Shown: positions 31,578 through 40,618 of the stretch, piece by piece
Numbering within the stretch: the first letter of the stretch is position 1
Layout: each line of letters opens with the position of its first letter
NCBI GenBank assembly: GCA_965242975.1
Contig: CBDETS010000007.1
Coordinates: forward strand, 4,650,001-4,714,000
Length of the DNA stretch: 64,000 nt
Reading direction: 5' to 3'
From: JAPPHA01 sp965242975
Lineage (GTDB): Bacteria > Pseudomonadota > Alphaproteobacteria > Rhodobacterales > Rhodobacteraceae
The notes under the pieces: generated by a model
What the model was told of the DNA's origin: nothing
Database searches by the model: none
What the model saw: the letters and a program-made list of their open reading frames with translations, nothing else
Made by a program: the position numbers and the translations under genes

Positions 31578-31925
31578 CAGCCGAATTGACCAGAATTCGC
31601 GTGAATCTGAGGACTCTGCCGAGAGTCCCCACTTTTTCCGTGATTTGGGGACTCTCCGGGAACTCTTGCGCCAACGTTTCGATTCACCCCGGAATCTGCG
31701 GACTCATGTAAAACCGGGGTTTGCCTCGCATTAAAGCGTTGTTTTACCGCCATTTCCGTCAATTTCCGTCTGATTCCGCCTGATTCCGGTAGAGTCCCCA
31801 CCCGCGCCAACCATTTTGACTCTCTACAATGGATTGCCCGCCTACGCCTTGCAAATGTCGAAATCGCAAAAGGCCGTCCTGGTGCTGGCGCGCCGGACAA
31901 ACGGTTGGCAGGCTCGAGCTCCACT
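31578..31925. repeat. Probable right prophage end with short repeats
   Basis: 348 bases without a gene between the last prophage gene and the first chromosomal one. GAGAGTCCCC (31621-31630) pairs with GGGGACTCTC (31647-31656). AGAGTCCCCAC recurs at 31622-31632 and 31791-31801. Four tandem 10-bp units occupy 31751-31790 (CATTTCCGTC, AATTTCCGTC, TGATTCCGCC, TGATTCCGGT). Repeated short sites are typical of Mu-type ends, where transposase binds. The exact end and target duplication cannot be set because the left end is outside the window. Confidence 0.5.
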
Positions 31926-33419
31926 TCAGAGCCAGTCCCTGTAGAAATCGCGCACCGGATCCATCAAATCGGATGCCAGGCGTCGAAGCGACGCTTCCGC
32001 CTCTGAATCCGGACGCCCCAGTGCACGTGCTATTTCCCCTTGGATGGCCTGCCGGTCCACCCGCATGAAGTTGCCTTGGCAATAGACCGTCTCGCCGCCG
32101 ATGATAACCGTTTCGACTGCGCCGGCCTTCGCCCGCCGAAGGAGGACGTCAATCAGCGGCATTGCCGGATCCTGCCAGGGCCCCGTTACGGCTGCCCAGT
32201 CGAGCAGCACGACATCAGCGGCCATGCCGGGCGACAATCGTCCGATCCGGCCGGCAAATGGTGTCGTCACAGCGCCGTGTTCGGTGGCCATGCGCAGGAT
32301 GTCGTTCGCCTTGGGACAGGGTGCGTCGTGGCCGGCCGGCCGGTGCAGCGTCAAGGCGAGTCGCATCTCCTGAAGCATGTCGCGATCATCGTTGATGCCC
32401 GCCTCGTCGATGCCCAGCGCGACACGTACGCCGCGGGCCAGAAAGGCGTTCAGGTTAACCGTGCCGCTCTTTAGCCGGAGATTGGACGAACAATTGTGGC
32501 AAAGGCACCCGCCCCGATCGGAAAGCAGTTCCATATCCTCGCCAGACATCCAGACGCCGTGCCCGATCGTGAGCTGCGGTCCGACCAGACCGAAACGGTC
32601 TATGAAGGCCAGCGCCGAACCACCGGTTCGGCGGCGCGCGTATTCGGCTTGATATGGTGTTTCGAGGAGGTGCATGTGAACAGGCGCCCCCGTATCCTCG
32701 GCCATACGCGCGGCGCCCTCGAGTGCGGCGTCGGACAACCAGTGGAGGTTCGCAGGCGCGATCTGGATGCCGATCAGGTCCGTTTCGGCCCAACGCGCGC
32801 GAAGCTCGTGAAAAACGTCTATTTGAGCCTCGAGCGGCAGCGCGAAGTTCGAGAGATAGGCTGCCGCTGGCTCGCGAAGGGCGGCTGGAAGCGACGCCAC
32901 AAAGGCCTCGTCGGCGTCGTAGATCATCCGGTTCTGATCACGCAGGGCGAACGAGTATGACGCCCGCATTCCGATCTCGGTGTAAGAGCCGATGATCGCT
33001 TCGGCGCGGGTGAGAACGGCATCGGCGTCGCCGGGTGCGCGGCTGTGCAAATGCTGTACCGTCGTGACACCCGAAGCAACCATCTCGAACGCCGAGAACA
33101 GCGTGTCGAGGCGCGGATCGACGTCGCGCATGACGAGTCGTTCGGGAAACCAAAGTTCGAGCGGCTGGTCCCGGGCGCCAAGTTGGAACGGCGTCAGCCC
33201 GACGTGATGATGCGCGTTGATGAGGCCAGGAATCGCAACCCGGCCGCGGCCGCCGATCATCCTTGCCTCAGGATAATCGCGCTGAAGCGAGCGCGCCTCC
33301 CCGACCAAGGCGATTTTGCCGGCTTCAATCAATATGGCCGCATCTTCGAGAATCTCAGGGACTCCGTCAGCGCCAAACCCGCACACAATGCGATCGGCGA
33401 CGACCAGTGTTTGCTTCAT
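31926..33419 (-). CDS. Amidohydrolase/deaminase (ATZ/TRZ, 8-oxoguanine deaminase type)
   Basis: 497 residues from ATG 33419 (ATGA overlap with the upstream stop). It has the amidohydrolase metal ligands: PGLINAHHHVGLTPFQ (His cluster), HMHLLETPYQAEY, LTIGHGVWM and LGIDEAGINDDRD (Asp). The last region resembles the guanine/8-oxoguanine/atrazine hydrolase branch, which deaminates or dechlorinates N-heterocycles. Cytoplasmic, one bound metal expected. It is the last gene of a leftward catabolic operon, so the substrate is probably a degradation intermediate of the imported compound. Exact substrate unknown. Confidence 0.8.
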   Translation of the reverse strand: MKQTLVVADRIVCGFGADGVPEILEDAAILIEAGKIALVGEARSLQRDYPEARMIGGRGRVAIPGLINAHHHVGLTPFQLGARDQPLELWFPERLVMRDVDPRLDTLFSAFEMVASGVTTVQHLHSRAPGDADAVLTRAEAIIGSYTEIGMRASYSFALRDQNRMIYDADEAFVASLPAALREPAAAYLSNFALPLEAQIDVFHELRARWAETDLIGIQIAPANLHWLSDAALEGAARMAEDTGAPVHMHLLETPYQAEYARRRTGGSALAFIDRFGLVGPQLTIGHGVWMSGEDMELLSDRGGCLCHNCSSNLRLKSGTVNLNAFLARGVRVALGIDEAGINDDRDMLQEMRLALTLHRPAGHDAPCPKANDILRMATEHGAVTTPFAGRIGRLSPGMAADVVLLDWAAVTGPWQDPAMPLIDVLLRRAKAGAVETVIIGGETVYCQGNFMRVDRQAIQGEIARALGRPDSEAEASLRRLASDLMDPVRDFYRDWL

Positions 33420-34069
33420 GCCGGGATCCCCGCTCCAAGGCGCAGGAACGACAGACGCACGGCTGCCGGAACCGGCTCGACAAGAGGGACCGGCGCCGCC
33501 GCGGACAATGCTCTGGCGGCCATTGCGAGTGGGCCACCGCCGATGACGACCGCCTCGACACGTCCGCTGTCGGCGGCGCAACGGATCGCCTTGGCAAGCG
33601 CAGCCTCGAGCGTGGCGGCGTCGGCGGTGAGCGCCGTCGGATCACCGTCGGTCGTCCAGGTCCCTGCATACCTCGGATGTCCGTAACGGGCGGCAGTCTT
33701 CGCAATGCGCGGGGCAAGCTTTGGTGTTGTCGTGACCACTGCGAACGGTCGCCCGTTCACACCGGCTTCGGCCATGCCCGCCTCCGCAATGCCTGTCACC
33801 GGCACGTCGAGCGCGGCGCGAAGCGCGGCGAGTCCGGGATCGCCGAAGGCCGCGACGATGACGGCGTCGGCCGCCGAAAGTGAGGGCGCGAGCGCGGCGA
33901 CCGCTGTCGCGGCCCGGTCGAGCGCTCCGGGCTCAGTGATGAGCGGAACGCCGAAACGGGCTGTATGCCCCTCGATCCGCGCCCGCGCGCCCGCCACTTC
34001 GGCGGCAACCGAGACCATTGCTGCCGTCGTCCCTGCGTTGGTGTTCGGATTGACAAGCGCAATTCTCAT
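33416..34069 (-). CDS. Asp/Glu/hydantoin racemase-like protein lacking both catalytic cysteines
   Basis: 217 residues, ATG 34069. Family fold signatures are present (MRIALVNPNTNAGTTAAMV, VPVTGIAEAGMAEAG, RPFAVVTTTPKLAP). Hydantoin and allantoin racemases have a Cys before FGDPGL and a second in a LGCAGM-type motif. Here they read VAAFGDPGL (Ala) and VIGGGPLAM (Gly). The active site is therefore changed, so the protein may bind rather than racemise, or catalyse something else. Coupled by ATGA overlaps to both neighbours. Confidence 0.8.
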   Translation of the reverse strand: MRIALVNPNTNAGTTAAMVSVAAEVAGARARIEGHTARFGVPLITEPGALDRAATAVAALAPSLSAADAVIVAAFGDPGLAALRAALDVPVTGIAEAGMAEAGVNGRPFAVVTTTPKLAPRIAKTAARYGHPRYAGTWTTDGDPTALTADAATLEAALAKAIRCAADSGRVEAVVIGGGPLAMAARALSAAAPVPLVEPVPAAVRLSFLRLGAGIPA

Positions 34070-34509
34070 GACACGGAGAGGGCTGGCGCACGAGCGATGT
34101 CGTACCGTCGTGCGATCCACCGAAGGCCACGCTTTCGGGCCAGCCCGCCACACACTTGGGGTACAGCGATCAGCCACGAGGTTCCGTGACAGGGAAGACC
34201 ATCTTCGTTGCCACTTGAGGCACAGCGGCTCGCCCGCTTGGCAAAATATCCCTGTGTCCAATTGCAGCCGGCGCTGCGGCGCAAGAGTCCTCGTGGAAGC
34301 GTCCCTGCGACCCGCGAGAGTGCGGCCGCGGTGCGGTCGAGATCCGCCGCCAACAAGGAGAGCCGCCTGGATACCGCGATCCCACAGTTCCTTCGCCAAC
34401 CGGCCCGCGCCGGCCCGCGGCTCAAATGTGCGGCAACCGCTGGCCGCGCACCGATTGGCCAGGTCATGTCCGACCGTGCGCCGCCATGGACCACGAGGAT
34501 ACAGGTCAT
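34066..34509 (-). pseudogene. Asparaginase/isoaspartyl-peptidase-like start, decayed
   Basis: A 147-codon frame begins MTCILVVHGGARSDMTWPIG. The LVVHGGA opening is that of Ntn-type L-asparaginases/isoaspartyl peptidases, but the rest matches no fold: it is Arg/Ser-rich and no catalytic Thr motif is seen. ATGA overlaps on both sides show it once was a coupled gene. Read as a truncated or frameshifted remnant; a novel small protein is the alternative. Confidence 0.35.
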
Positions 34510-35456
34510 GTGGGACGCCCTTCCTCGGGTGCAAAGTCGGGCGGGCACCGCCGCGGCATCCATTCCGGCAGTCCCAGTCCCGTGCGCCAGGCCCGCGCGA
34601 TCTCAGCCCGTGTTGCGAACCAGACGCCCTCCCGAGACAGGGCATGATCGAGAAACGCTTCGAGGCCGCCGATCCGTCCGGGGCGCCCTATGATCCGCGT
34701 GTGCAGTCCGATTGACAGCATGCGCGGGGTCGATGCGCCTTCAAGCCAGAGGTGCTCGAAAGCGGCGATGCAGTAGCGCGCGAAGTCTTCGCCAAAGACA
34801 AAACCGCCGCCGTTGTAGAAGCGCATGTCGTTGGAATCGAAGGCATACGGCAACACGACGTGCGGGCCCTCCCTGGTATCGACAGTGTAGGGCAAATCGT
34901 CGTTATAGGCGTTGCTGTCGTAAAGAAAACCGCCCTGTTCAATGAGCAGGCCGCGCGTGGCGAGCGAGGTCGCGGACCGCGTGTGCCAGCCGACGGGCGG
35001 CGCACCGGCGGCACGGGCGATGGCCTCGACCGTACGCGCGATCGCACGGCGTTCCGTTGACTCGTCCATGTGCACGTGCCGCTCCCAACGCCAGCCATGG
35101 GCGGCGACCTCATGACCATCGGCAACCGCATCAGCGGCGATCCAGGGCGTCGTCGCCACAGCGCGGCCACAGGCATTCAGCGTCGCGCGAATTCCGCGCC
35201 CGCGCAGCACGTTTCGGATCCGGGGCCAGCCCGCGCGCGGCCCGTACTCGAAATGGCTCTCCATGCACAGATCCCGGTCGCCTTCGATCGCGTCGACCAC
35301 CTCGTAGATATGCTCGTTGCGCGCATCGCCCGCCTCCAGGGCCAGTTCGGCCCCTTCTTCGACGTTTACGACGATCGAGACAGCCAGGCGCGCGTCCCCC
35401 GGCCAGCGGATGGCGGGAGTGCCGCGGCGATAGCCTTCGAAGTCGCGCCGGTTCAC
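34506..35456 (-). CDS. Polysaccharide deacetylase-fold amidase (PuuE allantoinase-like)
   Basis: 316 residues from a GTG at 35456 (an ATG at 35489 is also possible). Motifs: LAVSIVVNVEEGAELALEAG (first Asp replaced in the usual way of this branch), SHFEYGPRAGWPRI, DGHEVAAHGWRWERHVHMDE (metal His) and GWHTRSATSLATRGLLIEQG. This is the PuuE subfamily, which opens cyclic ureides such as allantoin rather than deacetylating sugars. Together with a racemase-like protein and an amidohydrolase it points to cyclic amide or ureide breakdown. Confidence 0.78.
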   Translation of the reverse strand: MNRRDFEGYRRGTPAIRWPGDARLAVSIVVNVEEGAELALEAGDARNEHIYEVVDAIEGDRDLCMESHFEYGPRAGWPRIRNVLRGRGIRATLNACGRAVATTPWIAADAVADGHEVAAHGWRWERHVHMDESTERRAIARTVEAIARAAGAPPVGWHTRSATSLATRGLLIEQGGFLYDSNAYNDDLPYTVDTREGPHVVLPYAFDSNDMRFYNGGGFVFGEDFARYCIAAFEHLWLEGASTPRMLSIGLHTRIIGRPGRIGGLEAFLDHALSREGVWFATRAEIARAWRTGLGLPEWMPRRCPPDFAPEEGRPT

Positions 35457-35544
35457 GCCGACCCCCCGGCGTCCATGAACCGGTTGCAAGATTGGTGATG
35501 ACGGGCCGCGGACAAAAAAAGCCCCTCTTCGAGAATCTCAATAA

Positions 35545-36567
35545 TCACGACGCCACCTCGTGATAGCGATCGAACGCGGCACGTGCAGCTTCGCGATCCG
35601 CCGGAAGTGCCCCGTCGGCGCCAAACGCCGCCACGATTCGTGCTGCCGAGATTGCACCGAACCGCGCCGCCGCCACGGCATCGCCGGTTTCAACAAGCCC
35701 GGCAAGGAACCCGCCGGAAAAGCTGTCTCCCGCCCCGGTCGGATCGACCGTATGCGCGGAAACCGCCGGCACCTCCACCGCGCCGCCAGTTCCCCGGTCC
35801 CGGACCAGCACGCCTTTCGGACCCAGTTTCACGGCGACCGCGCCGGGGCAGCGTGAGGCAAGCTCGGCCAGTGCGTCTTCAAGACCGGCGCCGGGAACGA
35901 GTGCCCGCAGTTCAACTTCGCTCGGCAGGAAGGCGTCAAGGCGAGCGAGAATCGGCGCAATCTCATCCAGCCGACGGGCGGCAAGCTGACAGCCCGGATC
36001 CGCAGTGAAACGAGTCCCGCCGGGCGCGAAATGGTCAAGCATTGTCAACATCACATCGGGCTGGCTGGGCGCGAGGTGGACGCCACGGGCCTTACGCCAC
36101 TCCGGCGGGATCTGGGCAGGTGTCAGCGGGTGGCGATCGCGAAAACCGGAATAGCTGATCTCGCCCGAGGTGTCGCGCTCCGAAAGTGTCGTTCGCCAGC
36201 GTTCAACCGCGCGTGCACTCAGGCGGTCGGTGGGAAAGCCGGCCTTTTCCAGAGCCGCAGGCGGGCTTGTCAGCCCCTCCTCACGATTGCCGTCGGCATC
36301 ATAGATGAACCAGTTGCAGGATTCGAGCCGTTCACCAAACCATCGAACCCCTCCAAGATCGACGCCGCCGGCCTTCAGACGATCGAGCGCCGAGCGGGGA
36401 TAGCTTTCGACCGCCGCGCTCACCAGGCCTGCGCTCGGCCGCCACATCAGCAAACCGACAGCCGAATAGGCCCCGTTTCCCCCTGCCTGTTCAAGCGCGA
36501 CAGTCCCGTCAGCCGCTACGACATTGTCGACCGTCAGGCCCCCGACCGCAACAAAGTCAGGAATCAC
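35545..36567 (-). CDS. PfkB family sugar kinase
   Basis: 340 residues from a GTG at 36567 with GGAGG six bases ahead. N-terminal GG motif region (ALEQAGGNGAYSAVGLLMW) and the PfkB second signature DPTGAGDSFSGGFLAG with catalytic Asp. It phosphorylates a sugar or sugar-amine. Its neighbour is a SIS-domain deglycase, the same pair used for fructosyl-amino-acid (Amadori) breakdown by FrlD/FrlB and FraD/FraB systems, so a glycated substrate is a reasonable inference. Confidence 0.85.
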   Translation of the reverse strand: MIPDFVAVGGLTVDNVVAADGTVALEQAGGNGAYSAVGLLMWRPSAGLVSAAVESYPRSALDRLKAGGVDLGGVRWFGERLESCNWFIYDADGNREEGLTSPPAALEKAGFPTDRLSARAVERWRTTLSERDTSGEISYSGFRDRHPLTPAQIPPEWRKARGVHLAPSQPDVMLTMLDHFAPGGTRFTADPGCQLAARRLDEIAPILARLDAFLPSEVELRALVPGAGLEDALAELASRCPGAVAVKLGPKGVLVRDRGTGGAVEVPAVSAHTVDPTGAGDSFSGGFLAGLVETGDAVAAARFGAISAARIVAAFGADGALPADREAARAAFDRYHEVAS

Positions 36568-36568
36568 G

Positions 36569-37681
36569 TCATCCTCCGAGCCGCGGTGCCCCAAGGCCGA
36601 TTGCATCGCGCTCGACCGCGGCGTGGTAACCGAAAAGGTGCAGCGGCACGCAATAGACAATGGGTCGGGTCTCCTCGGCCACCTCGGGAAGGTGCCAGGC
36701 AACGTCTGCGACCTCTGAGATCTCGGTCTCGCCCTCAGGAACGAGCGCAACGCAGAATCCCCCGATGCCACGGCTCATGATCGCGGTCTCGAGCGCACGG
36801 GTATGGCTTGCCCTGTCGGGCGCTACAAGAAAGAGCGGATCGCCGGCCTTTTGCGTGCGGTAATGGTGATATTCCTCCAACTGCAATGCGTATGCGTGGA
36901 TTGGCGCCAGTTCCCCCAGCTTGGCGGAACCGACTTCAGCTGCCGCAAGGTAAGGACCGGCGCCGGTCAGAAGAACGAGGTCGGCGCGGGCAAGGCGGCG
37001 AGCCACCTCTTGCGCGGGGCCGTAGAGTCCCCGCGCCACCGCGTCAACCTGACCGGGCAGCTCCTTGAGAGCGGTGCGTAAAGCCGAGGCGTCATCGCCT
37101 CGCGCCTCGCTCACAGACGCGGTCAGTGCGAGCATCAACGCCATCGCCGCTGTGCTCGATTGCGTGGGCCAACCGGCGCGCGTCGCGCGGACATGCAGCG
37201 CAGCCTGGAACTCTTCCATCAACGGAGATCCGGGCGTGTTCGATAACCCGATGGCGTAGGCACCGCGCGCGGCGGCGGCCTTCAACCCGTCGATCACAGG
37301 CCTGGTCTTGCCGCTCGAACTGAGGCCGATTACCATCGTGTCAGCGTCGATGACTTCGAGCCCATAGGTGGTAAAGTCGAACGCCTCGCAGGGCTCGGCC
37401 GTGGCGCCCAGGAGACGTTCCATGGCGTGGCGCACCGCGATCCCCGCAATCCAGCTGTCGCCGCAACCGACCATCGCGATCTTCCGGATCGACCGGTTCG
37501 CAAGTTCGCCGCCAATCAAGTCCAAATGCCCGGCGTTGGCCTCAAGCGACGCGCTAATCGCCTCGCCCTGCGTCATCATCTCTGTCTTTGTGAGTGCGAT
37601 GCGGCGCATTCTCTCCGGATCTCCCGGCGCGTCGGATGATGGCTCGTGTCGAATCTCCCGCATTCGCTGCTCGAAATTCAT
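36569..37681 (-). CDS. SIS-domain sugar isomerase/deglycase
   Basis: 370 residues, two SIS domains: residues ~60-190 (IAMVGCGDSWIAGIAVRHAM, VIGLSSSGKTRPVIDGLKAA) and ~235-340 (LVLLTGAGPYLAAAEVGSAK, ALQLEEYHHYRTQKAGDPLF). The SSSGKT loop binds the sugar phosphate. Similar to glucosamine-fructose-6-P family and FrlB/FraB deglycases, which split 6-phosphofructosyl-amines to glucose-6-P and amine. First gene of the leftward operon, opposite the transporter operon. Confidence 0.8.
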   Translation of the reverse strand: MNFEQRMREIRHEPSSDAPGDPERMRRIALTKTEMMTQGEAISASLEANAGHLDLIGGELANRSIRKIAMVGCGDSWIAGIAVRHAMERLLGATAEPCEAFDFTTYGLEVIDADTMVIGLSSSGKTRPVIDGLKAAAARGAYAIGLSNTPGSPLMEEFQAALHVRATRAGWPTQSSTAAMALMLALTASVSEARGDDASALRTALKELPGQVDAVARGLYGPAQEVARRLARADLVLLTGAGPYLAAAEVGSAKLGELAPIHAYALQLEEYHHYRTQKAGDPLFLVAPDRASHTRALETAIMSRGIGGFCVALVPEGETEISEVADVAWHLPEVAEETRPIVYCVPLHLFGYHAAVERDAIGLGAPRLGG

Positions 37682-38495
37682 GTCGATGTGCTCCTCGGCG
37701 TAACTGATACGTTTGCGAGTCGTGTATCACGCGGAATCTTGTGGCTGACAATAAAGCGCAAGCCCGCATTGAGCACCCTGAAAATGAGCGGCGCCGAGCT
37801 GTCCTGCGAGTCGGCCTTGACGAACCGCCCATGTACCGGCCACGTCAGGAGCACGGGCTATGTCCGGGGCGAAGCGATTTCGACTCGGCCTGGGTGCCGC
37901 TTCCGCCCCCCCCTTGAACTTGCCGAGCCGGTTCCATGGCAAGGCAATCGGAATCGCGGACGGCTTACGTGCTGCCCGCTCCGGAATGGCGAAACGCTCA
38001 ACCCCCGAGCGGCAACCGCCGCGCCGGCAATGGCGCCCGCGCTGCCCAGGGAACCGGGTGGCGTTGTCGTCGTCACGAGCAGACCTGACACTGTCGTTTC
38101 CGTTGCAAATCGCGTCTGCATGACGTCATGGTGACTGGTGGAACAATCAGGAAAACCAGACAAACTTCGCGGTCGCATCCGCTGGTCTCGCCCTTCGCCG
38201 ATCATTTGCGCGCACAGGCCAGCACCGGCTGCGCCCAGTTTCGAGAGGCGTGGCGAACTTGAGTCAAGCGGTCACGTCGCGGGCGCGGGTCTCCCCAAAA
38301 AGACGAGGCGTTCACGCTGATCGCCGCTGGCGGCACCAGCGCAACATGGACGGGCAGGGCCGCGCGCCTTCCTTCAGGTTCCGGAAACTCTTTCAAAGCA
38401 TGCCGCAAGAATGTTACAAGCGCGCAGGGGGTTGAGTCTCGGGCGACCGCCCGCCAGATTCTCCCCACAAATGAATAGCCATTGGAGGGGAAACT
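37682..38495. promoter_or_regulatory. Divergent intergenic region, no gene seen
   Basis: 814 bases between the leftward SIS-domain gene and the rightward transporter operon. No frame in it reads as a protein family. It must hold the divergent promoters. Seen: an AT-rich stretch near 37735-37760 and a good ribosome-binding site (GGAGGGG, 38484-38490) before the binding-protein gene. No regulator gene lies here. Confidence 0.5.
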
Positions 38496-39542
38496 ATGAA
38501 TTTGACCCGACGTACGGTCTTGGGTGGCCTCGCCACCGCCACGACTCTTGCGAGTCCATCAATCCTGCGCGCCCAGAGCCGCGAGCTCGTGATGGTGGGC
38601 TACGGCAATGAATCCGACGCGCCGCTCATCGCGGCGGGCGAAGAGCTCGGTCGCCGCAATCCGGGGATCTCCCTGCGCGTCATCGGCGGACTCTCGGCAG
38701 AGGCCCTGGCGCAAATCAAGGCGGCGCGCGGCGACTCGCCCTATGACCTCGCGGTGATGGGGTCGCCCGCGATCATCAACGCGCTGGCCGAAGACGTGCT
38801 GATACCGCTGGATTTCTCGAAAATCCCGAATTCCGGCAACGTCGATCCCCGCTTCATGCCCTACGGTTACGATGTTGGTCAACCGATCTGGTTTGAAGGC
38901 ATCGGCATCGCCTACGACACCTCGAAGATCGCAGACCCGGCGACGACCTGGGCCGGTTTGTGGAGCGGTGACTACAACGGTCGCATCGGCATGTGCCGAC
39001 CGCAGTCAAATCTCGGGCTCGGAGTGCTGGCCGCGACCTGCGAAGCCTTCGGAATGCCGCAGGACGACATGGCGTTTGCACTGAACAAGTGGCAGGAACT
39101 CGACCCGCTGGTGGGACGCAGCCCGCCGCTTCTGCAGCAGATGATCGAGCGCGGTGAGGTGGATCTTGCGCCTCTTTGGCATGTCAACACGGCGCTTGCG
39201 GCCGGCGCGGGTCTTCCGATCGGCTATGTCAAGGTGACGGAACCCGGCCCCCTCATGCTGCCGACGAACATTGTCCAATTCGTCAACACGGCCGAAGGTA
39301 CGGGAGACTTGGTGCACGAATTCGCCGACATCCTGTTGACGGAAGGCATTCAGAAGATGGCGGGCAGCGCTCCGATTTATTTCGGAACGGTTGTCAAAGG
39401 CATCCCGGTCGCTCCGGAGGCGGCACCGTACGTGCCGTCAACGATGGCTGAACTCGACAGCACAACCTCGCTCGACTGGCCGATTTTTGCGCCGCTCAGA
39501 GGAGAAACTGTCGAAACCTTCGACCGCATGTTCGCAGCATGA
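38496..39542 (+). CDS. ABC transporter periplasmic binding protein (polyamine-type, Tat signal)
   Basis: 348 residues. The N-terminus has a twin-arginine signal (NLTRRTVLGGLATATTLASP, cleaved after SILRA). The mature part is of the PotD/SBP type-2 cluster (SAEALAQIKAARGDSPYDLA, PTNIVQFVNTAEGTGDLVHE). It delivers substrate to the permeases encoded downstream. Specificity cannot be read; relatives take up polyamines, 2-aminoethylphosphonate, opines or other amines. Confidence 0.85.
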   Translation: MNLTRRTVLGGLATATTLASPSILRAQSRELVMVGYGNESDAPLIAAGEELGRRNPGISLRVIGGLSAEALAQIKAARGDSPYDLAVMGSPAIINALAEDVLIPLDFSKIPNSGNVDPRFMPYGYDVGQPIWFEGIGIAYDTSKIADPATTWAGLWSGDYNGRIGMCRPQSNLGLGVLAATCEAFGMPQDDMAFALNKWQELDPLVGRSPPLLQQMIERGEVDLAPLWHVNTALAAGAGLPIGYVKVTEPGPLMLPTNIVQFVNTAEGTGDLVHEFADILLTEGIQKMAGSAPIYFGTVVKGIPVAPEAAPYVPSTMAELDSTTSLDWPIFAPLRGETVETFDRMFAA

Positions 39543-40618
39543 TGCAAGGACCCGCGGGTCCTTCGAACACAGTCGAAACCACGGCCCCGGTTCTTGGCAT
39601 CGGGGCCGTCGGCAAGCGGTTCGGCGCCACGAGGGTTCTTCAGGACTTTACGCTGGACGTAGCCGAGGGCGAGATCGTGACGCTCCTCGGCCCGTCCGGC
39701 TGCGGCAAGACCACGCTGCTGCGCTGCGTCGCGGGATTCTGGGAGGCTGACGGCGGCACGATCGAGATCGACGGGCAGGACATTGTCGACGTGCCCGTGA
39801 ATCGCCGCCCGGTCGGCGTCGTGTTTCAGAGCTATGCGCTCTTCCCTCACCTCACCGTCGCGCGCAACGTCGGATATGCCCTCCGGATGCGCAGCAAGCC
39901 GCGCGCCGAGGTGGCGCAGCGGGTCGCCTCAGTGCTCGAGACCGTGTCGCTCACCGGGTTCGAGAATCGTTATCCGTCACAGCTTTCTGGCGGGCAGCAG
40001 CAACGTGTCGCCATTGCGCGGGTTCTCGTGATGGAGCCCCGCGTCCTTCTTCTCGACGAGCCTTTCAACGCTCTTGATGCCAAGCTGCGGGGGGCAATGC
40101 AGGTCGAGCTGCGCCAACTCATCAAGCGCCTCGGTCTCACATCGATCTTCGTGACCCATGATCAGGAAGAGGCGCTGACGATGAGCGACCGGATCGCCGT
40201 GATGTCCGGCGGCAAAATCGAACAGGTCGCGAGCCCCGACGAGATCTTTGACCACCCCGCCACCGCCTACGTCGCGGATTTCATCGGCGTGTCCAATTTT
40301 TGGGAAACCCGGGCTGAAACCGGGTACGTCAGGCTGCCTGACGGTCAGACGGTCGTGACCGACCTGACGGGCGGCGTCAAGGTCATGACGCGCCCCCACA
40401 ACCTTCGGCTCGGACCGCCTGAGGCCGGGCCCTGGAAGGGCACGGTCTCGTTTCACCGCAATGTCGGTCCGTTGATCGAGTATCACGTCGAGGCCTCGGA
40501 CGGACATGTTATCCGCGTCTCCGCGATGCGACAGGAGCGCGATCGCCCGGTCATGGACCGTTCCCGAGTCAGCCTTTCCGTGATCGATCCTGCCTCCTGT
40601 TCGGTCTATCCCGGCTGA
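39539..40618 (+). CDS. ABC transporter ATPase (PotA-like)
   Basis: 359 residues, ATG 39539 overlapping the previous stop. Walker A GPSGCGKTT, Q-loop VVFQSYALFPHLTV, signature LSGGQQQRVAIARVL, Walker B VLLLDEPFNALD and switch His (IFVTHDQEEALTMSDRI). The C-terminal TOBE/OB domain (~240-359) is typical of the polyamine/iron CUT1-like group. Energises uptake through the two permeases. Confidence 0.93.
   Translation: MMQGPAGPSNTVETTAPVLGIGAVGKRFGATRVLQDFTLDVAEGEIVTLLGPSGCGKTTLLRCVAGFWEADGGTIEIDGQDIVDVPVNRRPVGVVFQSYALFPHLTVARNVGYALRMRSKPRAEVAQRVASVLETVSLTGFENRYPSQLSGGQQQRVAIARVLVMEPRVLLLDEPFNALDAKLRGAMQVELRQLIKRLGLTSIFVTHDQEEALTMSDRIAVMSGGKIEQVASPDEIFDHPATAYVADFIGVSNFWETRAETGYVRLPDGQTVVTDLTGGVKVMTRPHNLRLGPPEAGPWKGTVSFHRNVGPLIEYHVEASDGHVIRVSAMRQERDRPVMDRSRVSLSVIDPASCSVYPG

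Noticed and set aside
31926..33581. Longer amidohydrolase start at 33581
   Set aside because: The first 54 residues are Arg/Ser-rich and overlap the racemase-like gene; the ATG at 33419 has the ATGA coupling.
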